A stretch of DNA of 64,000 bases from Plut-88900 sp965116945 (GCA_965116945.1 OZ220734.1:806001-870000); one strand, 5' to 3'. Shown: positions 8,581 through 16,980, numbered from the stretch's first letter. Notes: generated by a model from the sequence alone, not told the origin. Numbers and translations are program-made.

Positions 8581-9951
8581 GTGTATAAACACGCTCTAGA
8601 GATTCTCCGCAAGACAATTCTGCCCTACGTCATCGGTGTACATGGCCTAGATGTTCCCTATCCAGCGGAGTTGATTGGTGAAAGCGCCCTACTTTCGGAG
8701 TCAGGGTCGGTCGTTTTTCGGTTGGATGAGCGAGGTGCGTTGATGGCGGAATACTTCGCGTATGACACCCGGCCCGGAGACTTCTGGATCGGTCCGCCGA
8801 GTCAAAGTGATGCACCTAAGTTTGTTCGTCTTGTGGATACTGATGTGAAAGTCCCAGTGCGATCTGTAAAGGCCACTGAATTGAAGAGGGAGATTAAGAC
8901 TCACGTACAAGTGCCGAAGGTAAAGTCAACCGAATGCGTTATCTCTGGATGGATAGGCGACCCATCAGCGAGGATGACTACAGCAGTGGCAACGTTGGAT
9001 GGCTGTGCAATCCTTCCATTGATTACTAGAGGCGAGAGAACCTTTAGGGACGTCAAGGATGAGGACAATAAACTTCCTGTATCGTCCTACTATGATAGCC
9101 GTTCCTCCGAGGTCGTTCAGTTAACTGCAGGTGAGTGGAAAGCTACAATTCATTCATTCTCAGAGGACAAGAGGGATAGCCTTAGTGATGAGCCGCCTTA
9201 TTCTATATCAATTAGAAATTACCACGACTCCACGTTTGAATTAAACGAGCAATCGGAGGCTTTACAGGTGTTACGGGTCCTACGTTTACTTGTCTCTTTT
9301 TCGTCCCAGAGGTGGGTTGAATTTTCGACGATATATGGCGGGATACGTAAGTCGCGGCCAAATGTGGCAAATCGGGCATTTATCGGGAGGTTTGGTTCTC
9401 GCGGGTGGAGCGAGAAGCGGGAAGTTGACATATCCGAATTAGGGGAATGGCCCGTGCTGCTCCAAGGATTGTGGAAATCAAGGGAGTCATCTCAGATGCG
9501 TTCAGCGCTGACACATCTAATTTCATGCGGAGACCGCTCTAAGGATGGAGTCTTCAGTTATCAAGATTTAGTTGATGCGGGAGGCGCATTAGAAGCGGCT
9601 ATACGCGTGTGGAACGACCTTCCTATTGATCACCGCTTTTTTGGGGGGAAGACGAGAGATTCACTTGTAACACAGTTGGCGCAGGTTGTCTCAGAGTTTC
9701 AAATGGGCGACCTGGAGTTAGACCGAGATGAAGTCTTTAGGGTTGTGATGGGAGCCTTCGACTACAGGCATTTGCTGGGTCATGGAAGTGGAGGCGAAAT
9801 TTATCAATCAGGGAGCGATGAAACCGGTAAGCTCTTTGTACATCAGCAATATTTGTACTATCTAGCACGCTTGTTAGTGTTAGATAAGCTCGGTGGAAGT
9901 ACGGGGCATCCTGCATCTCCTTACTATGCTCCTAAATTGACGCCAGCGTGA
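8581..9951 (+). CDS. HEPN-domain protein resembling ApeA defence proteins
   Basis: 456 residues, GTG start, no confident full-length match that I know. The N-terminal 300 residues are beta-rich with no recognised motif. The C-terminal quarter is helical and carries RHLLGH (396-401), the R-x4-H signature of HEPN ribonucleases. The layout, a large beta-rich N-terminal domain with a C-terminal HEPN domain, is that of ApeA-like abortive-infection proteins; this is an inference from architecture. The DNA is visibly AT-richer than the neighbours, and the gene follows a tRNA cluster and a toxin-antitoxin pair, which fits horizontal transfer of a defence cassette. Confidence 0.5.
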   Translation: MYKHALEILRKTILPYVIGVHGLDVPYPAELIGESALLSESGSVVFRLDERGALMAEYFAYDTRPGDFWIGPPSQSDAPKFVRLVDTDVKVPVRSVKATELKREIKTHVQVPKVKSTECVISGWIGDPSARMTTAVATLDGCAILPLITRGERTFRDVKDEDNKLPVSSYYDSRSSEVVQLTAGEWKATIHSFSEDKRDSLSDEPPYSISIRNYHDSTFELNEQSEALQVLRVLRLLVSFSSQRWVEFSTIYGGIRKSRPNVANRAFIGRFGSRGWSEKREVDISELGEWPVLLQGLWKSRESSQMRSALTHLISCGDRSKDGVFSYQDLVDAGGALEAAIRVWNDLPIDHRFFGGKTRDSLVTQLAQVVSEFQMGDLELDRDEVFRVVMGAFDYRHLLGHGSGGEIYQSGSDETGKLFVHQQYLYYLARLLVLDKLGGSTGHPASPYYAPKLTPA

Positions 9952-10023
9952 ATATGTTGGTTGGTAATTAGGTGCTTGAGGTTCTTCCCGGGGCTTTGGA
10001 ATGACGGGTAGAGGGAGTGGGGT

Positions 10024-10410
10024 TTGTTGATTGTGTGGGTTGGGGTGGGGGGTGTGGTGGGGGCGGTTGCGCGGTACCTGGTGGTGATGGGGGTGAACGG
10101 GGTGGCTGGGGGGTCGGGGTTTCCGTATGGGACCCTGGCCGTGAACGCGGTCGGGTGCTTTCTTATCGGGTTGGTTGTGGGGTACGCGGAGGCGCACAGG
10201 CCGCTGAGCGATGAGGTGCAGGCTTTCCTGTTGATAGGCGTGCTCGGGGGGTTCACGACGTTCTCGGCGTTCGGGATGGATACTATCAGGCTGCTGAGGG
10301 ACGGGGCGTACGTTGCGGGGTCGGCGAACGTGCTGGCGCAGGTGGGGGTGGGGCTGGGGGCGGTGGTGGTCGGGCTCCGGGTGGGGGAGGCACTGAAGGC
10401 CGTATGGTAG
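10024..10410 (+). CDS. crcB: Fluoride channel FluC/CrcB
   Basis: 128-residue, four-helix membrane protein that exports fluoride. Family motifs are present: GGVVGAVARY at the N-terminus, GTLAVNAVGCFLIG in the middle, and the pore signature GGFTTFSAFGMD. The start is TTG (10024 or 10027). A single gene suggests a homodimeric dual-topology channel. I looked for a fluoride riboswitch upstream and did not see one. Downstream lies a small cupin gene with a good ribosome site. Confidence 0.93.
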   Translation: MLIVWVGVGGVVGAVARYLVVMGVNGVAGGSGFPYGTLAVNAVGCFLIGLVVGYAEAHRPLSDEVQAFLLIGVLGGFTTFSAFGMDTIRLLRDGAYVAGSANVLAQVGVGLGAVVVGLRVGEALKAVW

Positions 10411-10457
10411 CCTCGGGCGGCTTTACACCTCTCAGAAACTGCAGAAGGAGAACTCCA

Positions 10458-10862
10458 ATGAGCCAGGGGAAGATTTTCAACTGGGATGGGGTGGAACGAT
10501 TGCCTGCGGACGCTCGGTATCCGGGGATAAAGGCGAAGGTGGTGGACGGGAAGAACATGCAGCTTATCTGGGCCGAGTTCCAGCCGGGGAGCGTCTACCC
10601 TGTCCATTCCCATGAGCGGGAGCAGTTCAGCTTCATGCTGAGCGGTCGGATGCGGCTTAGGGTGGGGGACGAGGTGTCGGAGGTCGGGGCGGGGGACATG
10701 TGGCATGCGCCGAGCAACGTGGAGCACGGGGGCGAGATCCTGGGAGACGAGCCGGTGGTGTTTGTGGACGCGTATTCTCCACCGCGGCCGAAGGCTCAGA
10801 GGGGGTGGGAGGCGGATGTCGGGGGTGGTGAACGTGGTGGCACGAATAGTGGGACGGGGTAG
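10458..10862 (+). CDS. Small cupin-domain protein, paralogue 1
   Basis: 134 residues with one cupin barrel. Motif 1 supplies metal ligands in HSHEREQF (His50, His52, Gln56), and motif 2 follows in APSNVEHGGE. An AGAAGGAG site precedes the ATG. It is closely similar to the gene at 11172, from which it differs mainly in a glycine-rich C-terminal extension running into repeat DNA. Small cupins may be isomerases, dioxygenases or sensors, and nothing here decides which. Confidence 0.8.
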   Translation: MSQGKIFNWDGVERLPADARYPGIKAKVVDGKNMQLIWAEFQPGSVYPVHSHEREQFSFMLSGRMRLRVGDEVSEVGAGDMWHAPSNVEHGGEILGDEPVVFVDAYSPPRPKAQRGWEADVGGGERGGTNSGTG

Positions 10863-10864
10863 AT

Positions 10865-11060
10865 CCGCCCTCCGCTCATACTTCGACTATGCTCGGTGTG
10901 AGCGGGCCTGCCCTACAGGGGAACCCTCACCCCCTTGATCCCCCTCTCCCCCGTATCGGGGTACGGGGCAGGCTCTTAGGGCCAATAAGGGAGAGGGGGA
11001 GATAAGAACAGAGGCAGGCGCATGAGCTTCGCCCATGCGCCTGCCTCTAGTTCAATACTA
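10865..11060 (+). repeat. REP hairpin plus composite hairpin repeat H2
   Basis: The cupin-cupin gap is filled by a CTCATACTTCGA/TGTGAGCGG hairpin followed by the CCCTCACCCCCTTGATCCCC module and a long hairpin at 11010-11048 (AGAGGCAGGCGCATG against its complement), then TAGTTCAATAC. No gene is visible. Confidence 0.7.
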
Positions 11061-11171
11061 TGGATAAGGAAGAAGGGATGGATTCATGCCAGAGGCGCAC
11101 TTTCAGCCGGGTCGGGGGCCGGGGGAAGGTGAGATAATGTTGGGGAGCACGGTTAGACAAGGAGAGTTTCG

Positions 11172-11528
11172 ATGAGCGAAAAGAGGATTTTCAACTGGGA
11201 CGATGTGGAGACCTGGCCGCCCGACCCTCAGTACCCGGGGGTGTTGGGGAAGGTGGTGAATGGGAAGAATATGCAGTTGATCTGGGCGGAGTTCCAGCCC
11301 GGCAGCTCCTATCCACTCCACTCCCACGAGCGGGAGCAGTTCAGCTTCATGCTGAGTGGTCGGATGCGGCTTACGGTGGGGGATGAGGTCAGGGAGATCG
11401 GGGCGGGGGATATGTGGTACGCGCCGGGCAACATGGTCCACGGCGGGGATATCCTGGGAGACGAGCCGGTGGTGTTTGTGGACGTGTACTCGCCGCCCGC
11501 GGAGGAGTTCAAGGGGGGTCCAAAGTAG
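11172..11528 (+). CDS. Small cupin-domain protein, paralogue 2
   Basis: 118 residues and a near duplicate of the cupin at 10458 (shared FNWD start, GKNMQLIWAEFQPGS and HSHEREQFSFMLSGRMRL blocks). Metal ligands are conserved. An AAGGAGAG site precedes the ATG. The two probably arose by local duplication, with repeat DNA filling the space between. Substrate unknown. Confidence 0.8.
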   Translation: MSEKRIFNWDDVETWPPDPQYPGVLGKVVNGKNMQLIWAEFQPGSSYPLHSHEREQFSFMLSGRMRLTVGDEVREIGAGDMWYAPGNMVHGGDILGDEPVVFVDVYSPPAEEFKGGPK

Positions 11529-11589
11529 GGGGTGCATAGCCTCCCTTAGAGCAGGGGCTCGGGGGAAGTTTGTGAAGCGAGGCGCAATG

Positions 11590-11619
11590 TTGACATAAGC
11601 TTTTTGGGGAATATATGCT
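11590..11619 (+). promoter_or_regulatory. Promoter of the 11.6-kb ncRNA
   Basis: A perfect TTGACA (11590-11595), then TATGCT (11614-11619) 18 bases on, or TATATG with 16. No protein start follows; a structured segment with a strong terminal hairpin does. Confidence 0.65.
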
Positions 11620-11625
11620 GTGTAA

Positions 11626-11922
11626 ACCCTAGGGACTACGGGCGAAGGGGCCCGAGAAAGGAGAGGCGAGTGAAACGGCTGCATCTGCTAATTGTTCGTC
11701 TCGAAATCGATTGTTTGCGCCCCGCCGGAGACCCGGGTTTGGGAAGCATGATGATGGGAGAGTCTCCGGCGGGGAGCCGAGAGGCTGTCTCCCAGCCCTA
11801 AGGCAACAGCTCCCTCAATGCGATAGCTCATCCGGTTTCGAGCACCGGGGTAACAAGGCCAGGGACAGCCAGCAATATTTTTGTCTCACAGAAAGGCCCG
11901 GGGAATGGCACCCGGGCCTTTC
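11626..11922 (+). ncRNA. Candidate solitary structured ncRNA of about 300 nt
   Basis: Between a promoter and a terminator-like hairpin lies a segment dense in helices: CGGGC/GCCCG near 11640, a perfect 13-bp stem CCCCGCCGGAGAC (11720-11732) with GTCTCCGGCGGGG (11762-11774), AGCC-GAGA-GGCT with a GNRA loop (11775-11786), and CCGGT/ACCGG near 11832. The short ORFs inside show no protein features. It lacks the RNase P GGAAAGTCCGGGC block, the tmRNA T-arm and the SRP core, and I could not place it as 6S RNA. It may be a known class too divergent for me to recognise. Confidence 0.55.
11891..11922 (+). terminator. Strong terminal hairpin of the ncRNA
   Basis: GAAAGGCCCGGG and CCCGGGCCTTTC form a 12-bp stem around an 8-base loop, followed by GCTTTG. 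The U tract is short, but the stem is very stable. Confidence 0.6.
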
Positions 11923-11936
11923 GCTTTGTGCGGGGT

Positions 11937-12085
11937 TGGAGGGAACCCTCACCCCCTTGGTCCCCCTCTCACGCCACAGACGCATCTTCGACCCTTAGGG
12001 CCAATAAGGGAGAGGGAGAGAGAAGAACAGAGGGAGACCCCATGCGCCCTAGCGCATGGGGTCTCCCTCTAGTTCAGTACTGAGG
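11937..12085 (+). repeat. Composite hairpin repeat H3
   Basis: Same design as H1 and H2: the CCCTCACCCCCTTGGTCCCC module, GGGCCAATAAGGGAGAGG, AGAACAG, then a long hairpin (12029-12070) ending in CTCCCTCTAGTTCAGTACTG. Confidence 0.7.
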
Positions 12086-12109
12086 GACAGGATGCCCCGT
12101 ATCGCACCC

Positions 12110-12640
12110 CCCCAGGTTTATTGAAATGTCTGAAATGCTGCCAGGAAGCATTTCAGATATTTCGTTGCCAAGGGAGGAGGGGGAACCCTCACCTGTTTCA
12201 ATGAGGTCAAGAGGGAGAGGTCACTATATCGAGTATGGTCCCTGGATGTGCTATATTGCCGGACATGGGAATAGCGGAGTCTCTGAGAATCATACGAACG
12301 GCCCCCGGGCCATGGCACGTTCGTGCGCGGATGTTTGTACAGAACATGCTAATCAAGATCCGACGGAGAAGTCTCTGCTGTGGGCGCCCCGGACAGCCTG
12401 GATGTTGAGTGGAGGCGACTGAAGCTCCCGGCGGGAGCCATCATCATCCGCACGGGCACTAGGTCTGTGCCCATTTTCTCAAGGCGTTGGCAGGCGGTGG
12501 GAAGAGAAAGCATGTTATTCATTGCTCAATCCCCAGCCACGGGGCCCTGCGTGAGGGGAAGGGGGTAGAGCGCCCTCCCATAACCTCTCGAACAGGGCTA
12601 TGCGAGGGTGTCGTCGAGGCGCGGGGTGCATGTAGAGGGG
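12110..12640. other. Gene-free stretch with hairpins; weak ncRNA candidate
   Basis: It opens with an inverted repeat (GAAATGTCTGAAATGCT against AGCATTTCAGATATTTC, 12122-12166). A TATATT box at 12252 has no good -35. Then come ACGAACG/CGTTCGT, ATGTT/AACAT, GCTCCC-GGC-GGGAGC (12425-12439) and finally GGGCAC/GTGCCC (12454-12472) followed by ATTTTC, which looks like a terminator. A transcript from about 12265 to 12480 is possible. Short ORFs here lack protein features. Confidence 0.3.
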
Positions 12641-12651
12641 TCCGGCATCGC

Positions 12652-13797
12652 TCAATAGATGCCGGGGCAGATCCGGTACTTAACCTTAGCCTTGTACTCG
12701 GCCCATTTCTCGGGGCCGTATTTCTCGGCGCAGTGCCTGTCGTCGTCACGCTGGCGGAAGGTGAACAGTGTGACGATGAAGGCCATGTAGATCCACGACC
12801 ACGCAACGCCGAAGTGGCCGAAGGAAAGGGCGATGGACAGGGATAGAAAGCCCTCGCCGAGGTAGTTGAAATGCCGGGCGACGCCCCAGAAGCCGCTGTG
12901 GAGGATCTTTCGGTCGCCGGCCTGGATGTACTTCGGTTCGATGATGCCGAGGAACTTGCGGTCGGGCCACCGTTTGAAGGTGTATTTCTGCATATTGGCG
13001 CCGCGTGAGATGGTCCAGCCAAGGAGGAAGAGGGCGGCGGTCCCGATGAGCCAGACATAGGTCCATGTTGTCGAGAAACCGGGGTCAGGATAGGCCGCCA
13101 TGCCCCAGAGGGGGAGGATGAAAAGCCATCCGTAGACCACGAGGCCGCCCCAGAAGAGCATGAAGCCGAGCCTTTCGTGAATTAGGTCGTATGTGTATAG
13201 CTGGACGCGCTCGAAGATGAAGTAGTCCAGGATATAGAAGGTGAAGAAGGCGGCATACAGGTAAACGCCCGGATTGGCGTCGTCGCCAAAGCGCTCGTGG
13301 TGGTAGGCGGCGCCGGAGAGGGCGTTGAGCGCGAGCATAGTCCCGCCAACGACATAGAAGTACATCTTGACGTCGAGGCGGTTGTTGAAGAAGGAGAGTT
13401 CCCGGGCGCGGCCGGTCCACAGAGCGGCGATGGGGTTCCTGTTCTTGCCCTGGGGCTGAGTGAATACCGCGATGATGGCGAAAATGGTCGTGAAGACGGT
13501 GCCTCCGGCCACGGCGTAGATGGATGAGCGGTAGAACCAGTCCCGGGATATCCCGATGGGTTCGAAGGCGAAGGCCCACACGAGGACGGCAATGATGAAT
13601 ACGAGGAGGCCGTTGAGGCGGTACTGTCGGGGTTCACCGGTGTCGGGGTTGATGACGTAGCCGGGGACCCGTCTCGCGGGCAGGATGATCTGGGCGAGGA
13701 AGAAGGCGGCGAAGACAGCCAGCGGGGTGAAGAAGCCAGCGATGGCCTCCGTGCGGGAAAGCTCGACAAGGTGCTCAATACCGAGCCATTCGATCAT
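12652..13797 (-). CDS. ERG4/ERG24-type sterol reductase-like membrane protein
   Basis: 381 residues with roughly nine membrane segments. The C-terminus carries the sterol C14/C24 reductase signatures GFWGVARHFNYLGE (302-315) and RHCAEKYGPEKWAEYKAKVKYRICPGIY-type ending, where the NADPH and substrate sites lie. Eukaryotic homologues reduce double bonds of sterol intermediates with NADPH. In bacteria the family is patchy and the substrate may be a sterol, a hopanoid precursor or something else. No sterol synthesis gene is adjacent. The start is the ATG at 13797. Confidence 0.82.
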   Translation of the reverse strand: MIEWLGIEHLVELSRTEAIAGFFTPLAVFAAFFLAQIILPARRVPGYVINPDTGEPRQYRLNGLLVFIIAVLVWAFAFEPIGISRDWFYRSSIYAVAGGTVFTTIFAIIAVFTQPQGKNRNPIAALWTGRARELSFFNNRLDVKMYFYVVGGTMLALNALSGAAYHHERFGDDANPGVYLYAAFFTFYILDYFIFERVQLYTYDLIHERLGFMLFWGGLVVYGWLFILPLWGMAAYPDPGFSTTWTYVWLIGTAALFLLGWTISRGANMQKYTFKRWPDRKFLGIIEPKYIQAGDRKILHSGFWGVARHFNYLGEGFLSLSIALSFGHFGVAWSWIYMAFIVTLFTFRQRDDDRHCAEKYGPEKWAEYKAKVKYRICPGIY

Positions 13798-13877
13798 GGG
13801 GTGACCTCCGTGCCTCGGGTGTGGGGATGATTATGGGGGTGGGGAGGGGGGAGGTGCAAGGGAGGGGGAGAGAAGGG

Positions 13878-14144
13878 CTAGAGGTTGGAGAGGAAGGTGA
13901 AGATTGTGGGGGCGGTGTGTTGGGCCTGGGACTTGAGTTCTTTGAGGTCTTCGAAGGAGGCCATCATGGGGCCTCGGCCGAAGCGGGGGCCGTGGTAGTA
14001 GCAGAAGCGTAAGGACTCCTCGCCGTCTTCGTAACGGAGAAGCTGGATAGTCGGCTCCCAGTGGGGCCGGAGGACGCTGACTTCCTCGACGACCTGGCCC
14101 TTGCCCCAGGGAAATTCGAAGGGTCTTGGGAGTTTGCGGTCCAT
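13878..14144 (-). CDS. Hypothetical protein downstream of ruvA
   Basis: 88 residues, soluble, with many aromatic residues and no motif I recognise (MDRKLPRPFEFPWGKGQVVEEV start). It follows ruvA by 12 bases on the same strand, so it is probably the last gene of a ruvC-ruvA transcript. No signal peptide or membrane segment. Confidence 0.6.
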   Translation of the reverse strand: MDRKLPRPFEFPWGKGQVVEEVSVLRPHWEPTIQLLRYEDGEESLRFCYYHGPRFGRGPMMASFEDLKELKSQAQHTAPTIFTFLSNL

Positions 14145-14156
14145 GTCTGGGCCTCG

Positions 14157-14738
14157 CTAGTTTGCGCCCATGCGCTGGAGGACGGTCATCACCTTGTCTT
14201 CCAGGGGGGTGTCGGGATCGATGTTCACGCCGGCCAGGGCGGTGCGGGCCTCGGAGGGTTCGTAGCCGAGGGCAGAGAGGGCAGCGACAACTTCGTCGAG
14301 GTCGGGGCTGGGGGAGACGGCGATATCGCCCCATTCTCGTTCCATCTTGCTCTTCAGCTCCAGGACGAGGCGGCCGGCGGTCTTCTTACCGAGGCCGTTG
14401 ACCCGGGTGAGGGCGGTGATGTCGTCGGAACTGATGGCGCGGGCGAGGTCTCGGGGGGACATGGCGGAGAGGACGGCGAGGGCGAGTCTCGGGCCCACGC
14501 CGGAGACGCCGATTAGCATGATGAAGAGGTCGCGCTCCTCCAGGGAGGCGAAGCCGTAGAGGGACAGCACCTCTTCCCTAATGTACAGGTAGGTGTGGAG
14601 GCGCACGGGCTGGGCGACGGGGCCGAGGGCGCCGATGGTGGATGTCGGGGCGAAGACCTCGAGGCTGAGGGGGCCGATGTCGATGGTGAGGGCGTCGTCG
14701 GAGACGGCTTCGAGGACGCCTCTGAGTCCGGTGATCAT
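14157..14738 (-). CDS. ruvA: Holliday junction helicase subunit RuvA
   Basis: RuvA binds Holliday junctions as a tetramer and loads the RuvB motor for branch migration. The 193 residues have the N-terminal OB domain (MITGLRGVLEAVSDDALTID), the double helix-hairpin-helix region (LFIMLIGVSGVGPRLALAVL and LTRVNGLGKKTAGRLVLEL) and the C-terminal RuvB-binding domain (DLDEVVAALSALGYEPSEA). It lies 4 bases behind ruvC. ruvB is not in the window. Confidence 0.96.
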   Translation of the reverse strand: MITGLRGVLEAVSDDALTIDIGPLSLEVFAPTSTIGALGPVAQPVRLHTYLYIREEVLSLYGFASLEERDLFIMLIGVSGVGPRLALAVLSAMSPRDLARAISSDDITALTRVNGLGKKTAGRLVLELKSKMEREWGDIAVSPSPDLDEVVAALSALGYEPSEARTALAGVNIDPDTPLEDKVMTVLQRMGAN

Positions 14739-14742
14739 GACG

Positions 14743-15246
14743 TTATCCCTGCGCGCTTTCGGCTATGAGTCGGGCCTGGGCGCTTTCCTGGATGTGACAT
14801 AGAGCGACGGCGACGGCGTCGGAGGCGTCCAGGGAGCCTGTAAAGGAGTCAACGTCCAGCTGCAGACGGACCATCTCCCTGACCTGCTCCTTGTCGCTGC
14901 CCCCGTGGCCGGTGACGGCGAGCTTGATCTGGCGGGGACTGTAGTGGAAGACGCCGGCCCCTGCGCCCGCGGCGGCGAGAAGGGCCACTGCGTTGGCCTG
15001 GCCTATGAGGATGGCGGAGCGGACGCTCTTGTGGACGAAGGGCTCTTCGACGGCGACCTCGTCGGGTGCGTGCTGGGCTATGAGGTCATTGAGGCCCTGG
15101 AAGAGGATATGAAGGCGGGCGTCGACGGGTCGGGAGGAGGGGGCTTTGAGGACGCCGCAGGACAGGAGGGTCGGGCCCTGGGGATGGTCCTCCAGGACTG
15201 CGAAACCCATGTTAAGGGTGCCGGGGTCTACGCCGAGGCATTTCAT
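14743..15246 (-). CDS. ruvC: Holliday junction resolvase RuvC
   Basis: RuvC cuts Holliday junctions symmetrically. From the ATG at 15246 the protein is 167 residues and starts MKCLGVDPGT. The four acidic catalytic residues are visible as Asp7, Glu67 or Glu68 in VEEPF, and Asp140/Asp143 in LDASDAVAVALCH. The frame extends further upstream but only through a proline-rich stretch unlike the family. It is the first gene of ruvC-ruvA. Confidence 0.96.
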   Translation of the reverse strand: MKCLGVDPGTLNMGFAVLEDHPQGPTLLSCGVLKAPSSRPVDARLHILFQGLNDLIAQHAPDEVAVEEPFVHKSVRSAILIGQANAVALLAAAGAGAGVFHYSPRQIKLAVTGHGGSDKEQVREMVRLQLDVDSFTGSLDASDAVAVALCHIQESAQARLIAESAQG

Positions 15247-15294
15247 GGGAGGGGGTGGGGTGCGTGGGGGGGAAGGGTTTGCATAGGATGACAT

Positions 15295-15336
15295 TCTAGC
15301 ACTGCGTGAGTGGCGGGAGGGTAACCCTCACCACCC
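15295..15336. other. Point of abrupt GC-skew inversion
   Basis: Immediately left of about 15320 the plus strand is strongly G-rich in genes and spacers alike; immediately right it is strongly C-rich and stays so to the window end. The switch falls in an imperfect palindrome (GGGAGGGTAACCCTCACC). Confidence 0.75.
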
Positions 15337-15900
15337 CTAGAAATACTTGTCGATGCCCCCGTACCCTATCTGCCTCCCCTTCTCGCTAGCCCTTATCAGG
15401 TTCGCCAACCGACTCTCAAATACCTCCGGGCGCGACCTCGCGATATCTATATACGCCAGCCGGATCCGCCGGTAAGCCGGAGAACAGCCCTGGAAATGCT
15501 TCCACGCCTCATCGTTCGACCGGATCGCCTCCAGGATGTCCGATGGAAACTTGAACTCCTCATTCAGAACGTCCTCCACCGACTCCCGCACCGAGGGATG
15601 AATCAGGCCCTCCTCCGCCAGCCAGCGAAGCCTCTCCTTGTTCTGCTGAGAGTAGCCGCTTTTTGGCTTCCTCGGCGAGAAACGCTGCACCGCGTGCAGG
15701 GGGTCCAGCTTCTTGATGATGCTGTCTATCCACCCGAAGCACAGGGCCTCTTCCACCGCATCGTTGTACAGGATTCGAGGCTCCCCCGACCCCTTATTCG
15801 GATAGACCAGCCATATCTCCCTCGCCGAGTCGAAGTTAGCCTCCAGCCACCTCCGCCACTCCCCCCTCTCGACGACGTATAGCGTTTCGCCTATCTCCAT
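15337..15900 (-). CDS. YdeI/OmpD-associated family protein
   Basis: 187 residues with the family core EIWLVYPNKGSGEPRILYNDAVEEALCFGWIDSIIKKLD followed by RFSPRKPKSGYSQQNKERL. The family is cytosolic, common in bacteria and without an agreed biochemical role; some members are linked to peptide or bacteriocin resistance. It is single, on the minus strand, and is the first gene on the C-rich side of the skew switch. The C-terminal third (SRLANLIRASEKGRQIGYGGIDKYF) is ordinary for the family. Confidence 0.8.
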   Translation of the reverse strand: MEIGETLYVVERGEWRRWLEANFDSAREIWLVYPNKGSGEPRILYNDAVEEALCFGWIDSIIKKLDPLHAVQRFSPRKPKSGYSQQNKERLRWLAEEGLIHPSVRESVEDVLNEEFKFPSDILEAIRSNDEAWKHFQGCSPAYRRIRLAYIDIARSRPEVFESRLANLIRASEKGRQIGYGGIDKYF

Positions 15901-16110
15901 CTAAGCTCCTCCCCATTGGCTCCACCATCATACCCTCTCCATCCCGAGAGATGGGGCGTTCAGCTTGGGGTGAATGCTACTCGAAAGGTAGTTGCCGAAG
16001 GCGGCCCTCTTACAAGACCCCTTGTAATCTATAATTGTCCACATTCCGCATCAGCGCTAAGGTGTGCAGCATTGTTGCTTTACCCTTTTCTAGCTAGGGA
16101 AGTGTGAAAG

Positions 16111-16644
16111 ATGAGTCGAGACAAGGACAACCTAGAAGAACGGATGACTGAGCTTAAGGCAGAATTGAAAGCTCGCACTCCAGAAAGGATGGCTGAGATT
16201 GCTGCCGAAAATCAAGCCATCAGAGAAAAGAAAGCAAAGGAACAACAGAGGAAGTTTAAACCTAGTCGAGTAGCCTCCATCATTATGATGGGAATTCTTT
16301 TTGGGGGACTCTTGGCACTCTTGTTTCTTGTCTGTATTCCCCTGTTCACAGAGAGTGAGGAGGAAAAGGCCGATGGATTAGAAGAACGAGAAAAGGGCTT
16401 TCATTGCCTTAGTGCCTGGGATGGCAACCATGATGGTTTTGAAGATGTGGTAAGAGGGTACCTAGAGGACCCGGATAGCATGACCACCATTAACACTCTG
16501 GTAGGGCGCAATATCAACGGAAGACACCAAATCACCATGAACTTTACCGCTGACAACTTGTTTGGAGGCACTGAGCGCTTAACGGCCAAGGGATATTTTG
16601 ATAATGGGACTTGTGACATAGTCGAGTTGACGGAAATCTACTAA
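16111..16644 (+). CDS. Hypothetical single-pass membrane protein
   Basis: 177 residues: a charged, probably coiled-coil N-terminus (1-50), one membrane segment (about 54-79), then an acidic linker and a C-terminal domain of about 85 residues (FHCLSAWDGNHDGFEDVVRGYLEDPDSMTTINT). An AAGTGTGAAAG stretch precedes the ATG. The tail lies outside if the charged N-terminus is cytosolic. The DNA is AT-richer than average and pairs with the next small gene. No family recognised. Confidence 0.65.
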   Translation: MSRDKDNLEERMTELKAELKARTPERMAEIAAENQAIREKKAKEQQRKFKPSRVASIIMMGILFGGLLALLFLVCIPLFTESEEEKADGLEEREKGFHCLSAWDGNHDGFEDVVRGYLEDPDSMTTINTLVGRNINGRHQITMNFTADNLFGGTERLTAKGYFDNGTCDIVELTEIY

Positions 16645-16668
16645 CAAAAGACAGACAGTATCCGGCGG

Positions 16669-16980
16669 ATGTCAAAAGTCATGGACAAAGAAAAGCGTAA
16701 ACTTCTTATAAAGATATTAGAAGAGAGTGAGAATGGGGTGCAGTACGATAAGAAATATCCAGAGGAAATAACAGCGCTCACATTGGCTAACAGCGGTTAC
16801 CTATATAAGCATCCGAGTATGGTTCCTACGTATCGGCTCACCCCAAAGGGAAATGCATATCTGGAATGGCTACGCTCTCCGCAAAAAGTGTGGCTTAGAA
16901 GACATGTTTTGACGCTATGCATTGTTGCTGCAACCACCGCAACGGCTATCTTTGCCGCTGTGGAAGCGCTCTCGGGATAG
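16669..16980 (+). CDS. Hypothetical protein with winged-helix-like and membrane parts
   Basis: 103 residues. The first 70 resemble a small winged helix (KRKLLIKILEESENGVQYDKKYPEEITALTLANSGYL ... YRLTPKGNAYLEWL), and residues 80-99 form a membrane segment. It sits 24 bases behind the previous small membrane protein and may be cotranscribed with it. A membrane-tethered regulator is possible but unproven. Confidence 0.55.
   Translation: MSKVMDKEKRKLLIKILEESENGVQYDKKYPEEITALTLANSGYLYKHPSMVPTYRLTPKGNAYLEWLRSPQKVWLRRHVLTLCIVAATTATAIFAAVEALSG

Noticed and set aside
9952..10023. Fluoride riboswitch before crcB
   Set aside because: The spacer is short and lacks the conserved core of the crcB motif.
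11626..11922. RNase P RNA, tmRNA, SRP RNA or 6S RNA
   Set aside because: None of the invariant blocks of RNase P (GGAAAGTCC), tmRNA (terminal T-arm with CCA) or SRP (apical GGAA core) is present, and the layout does not suit 6S; left unclassified.
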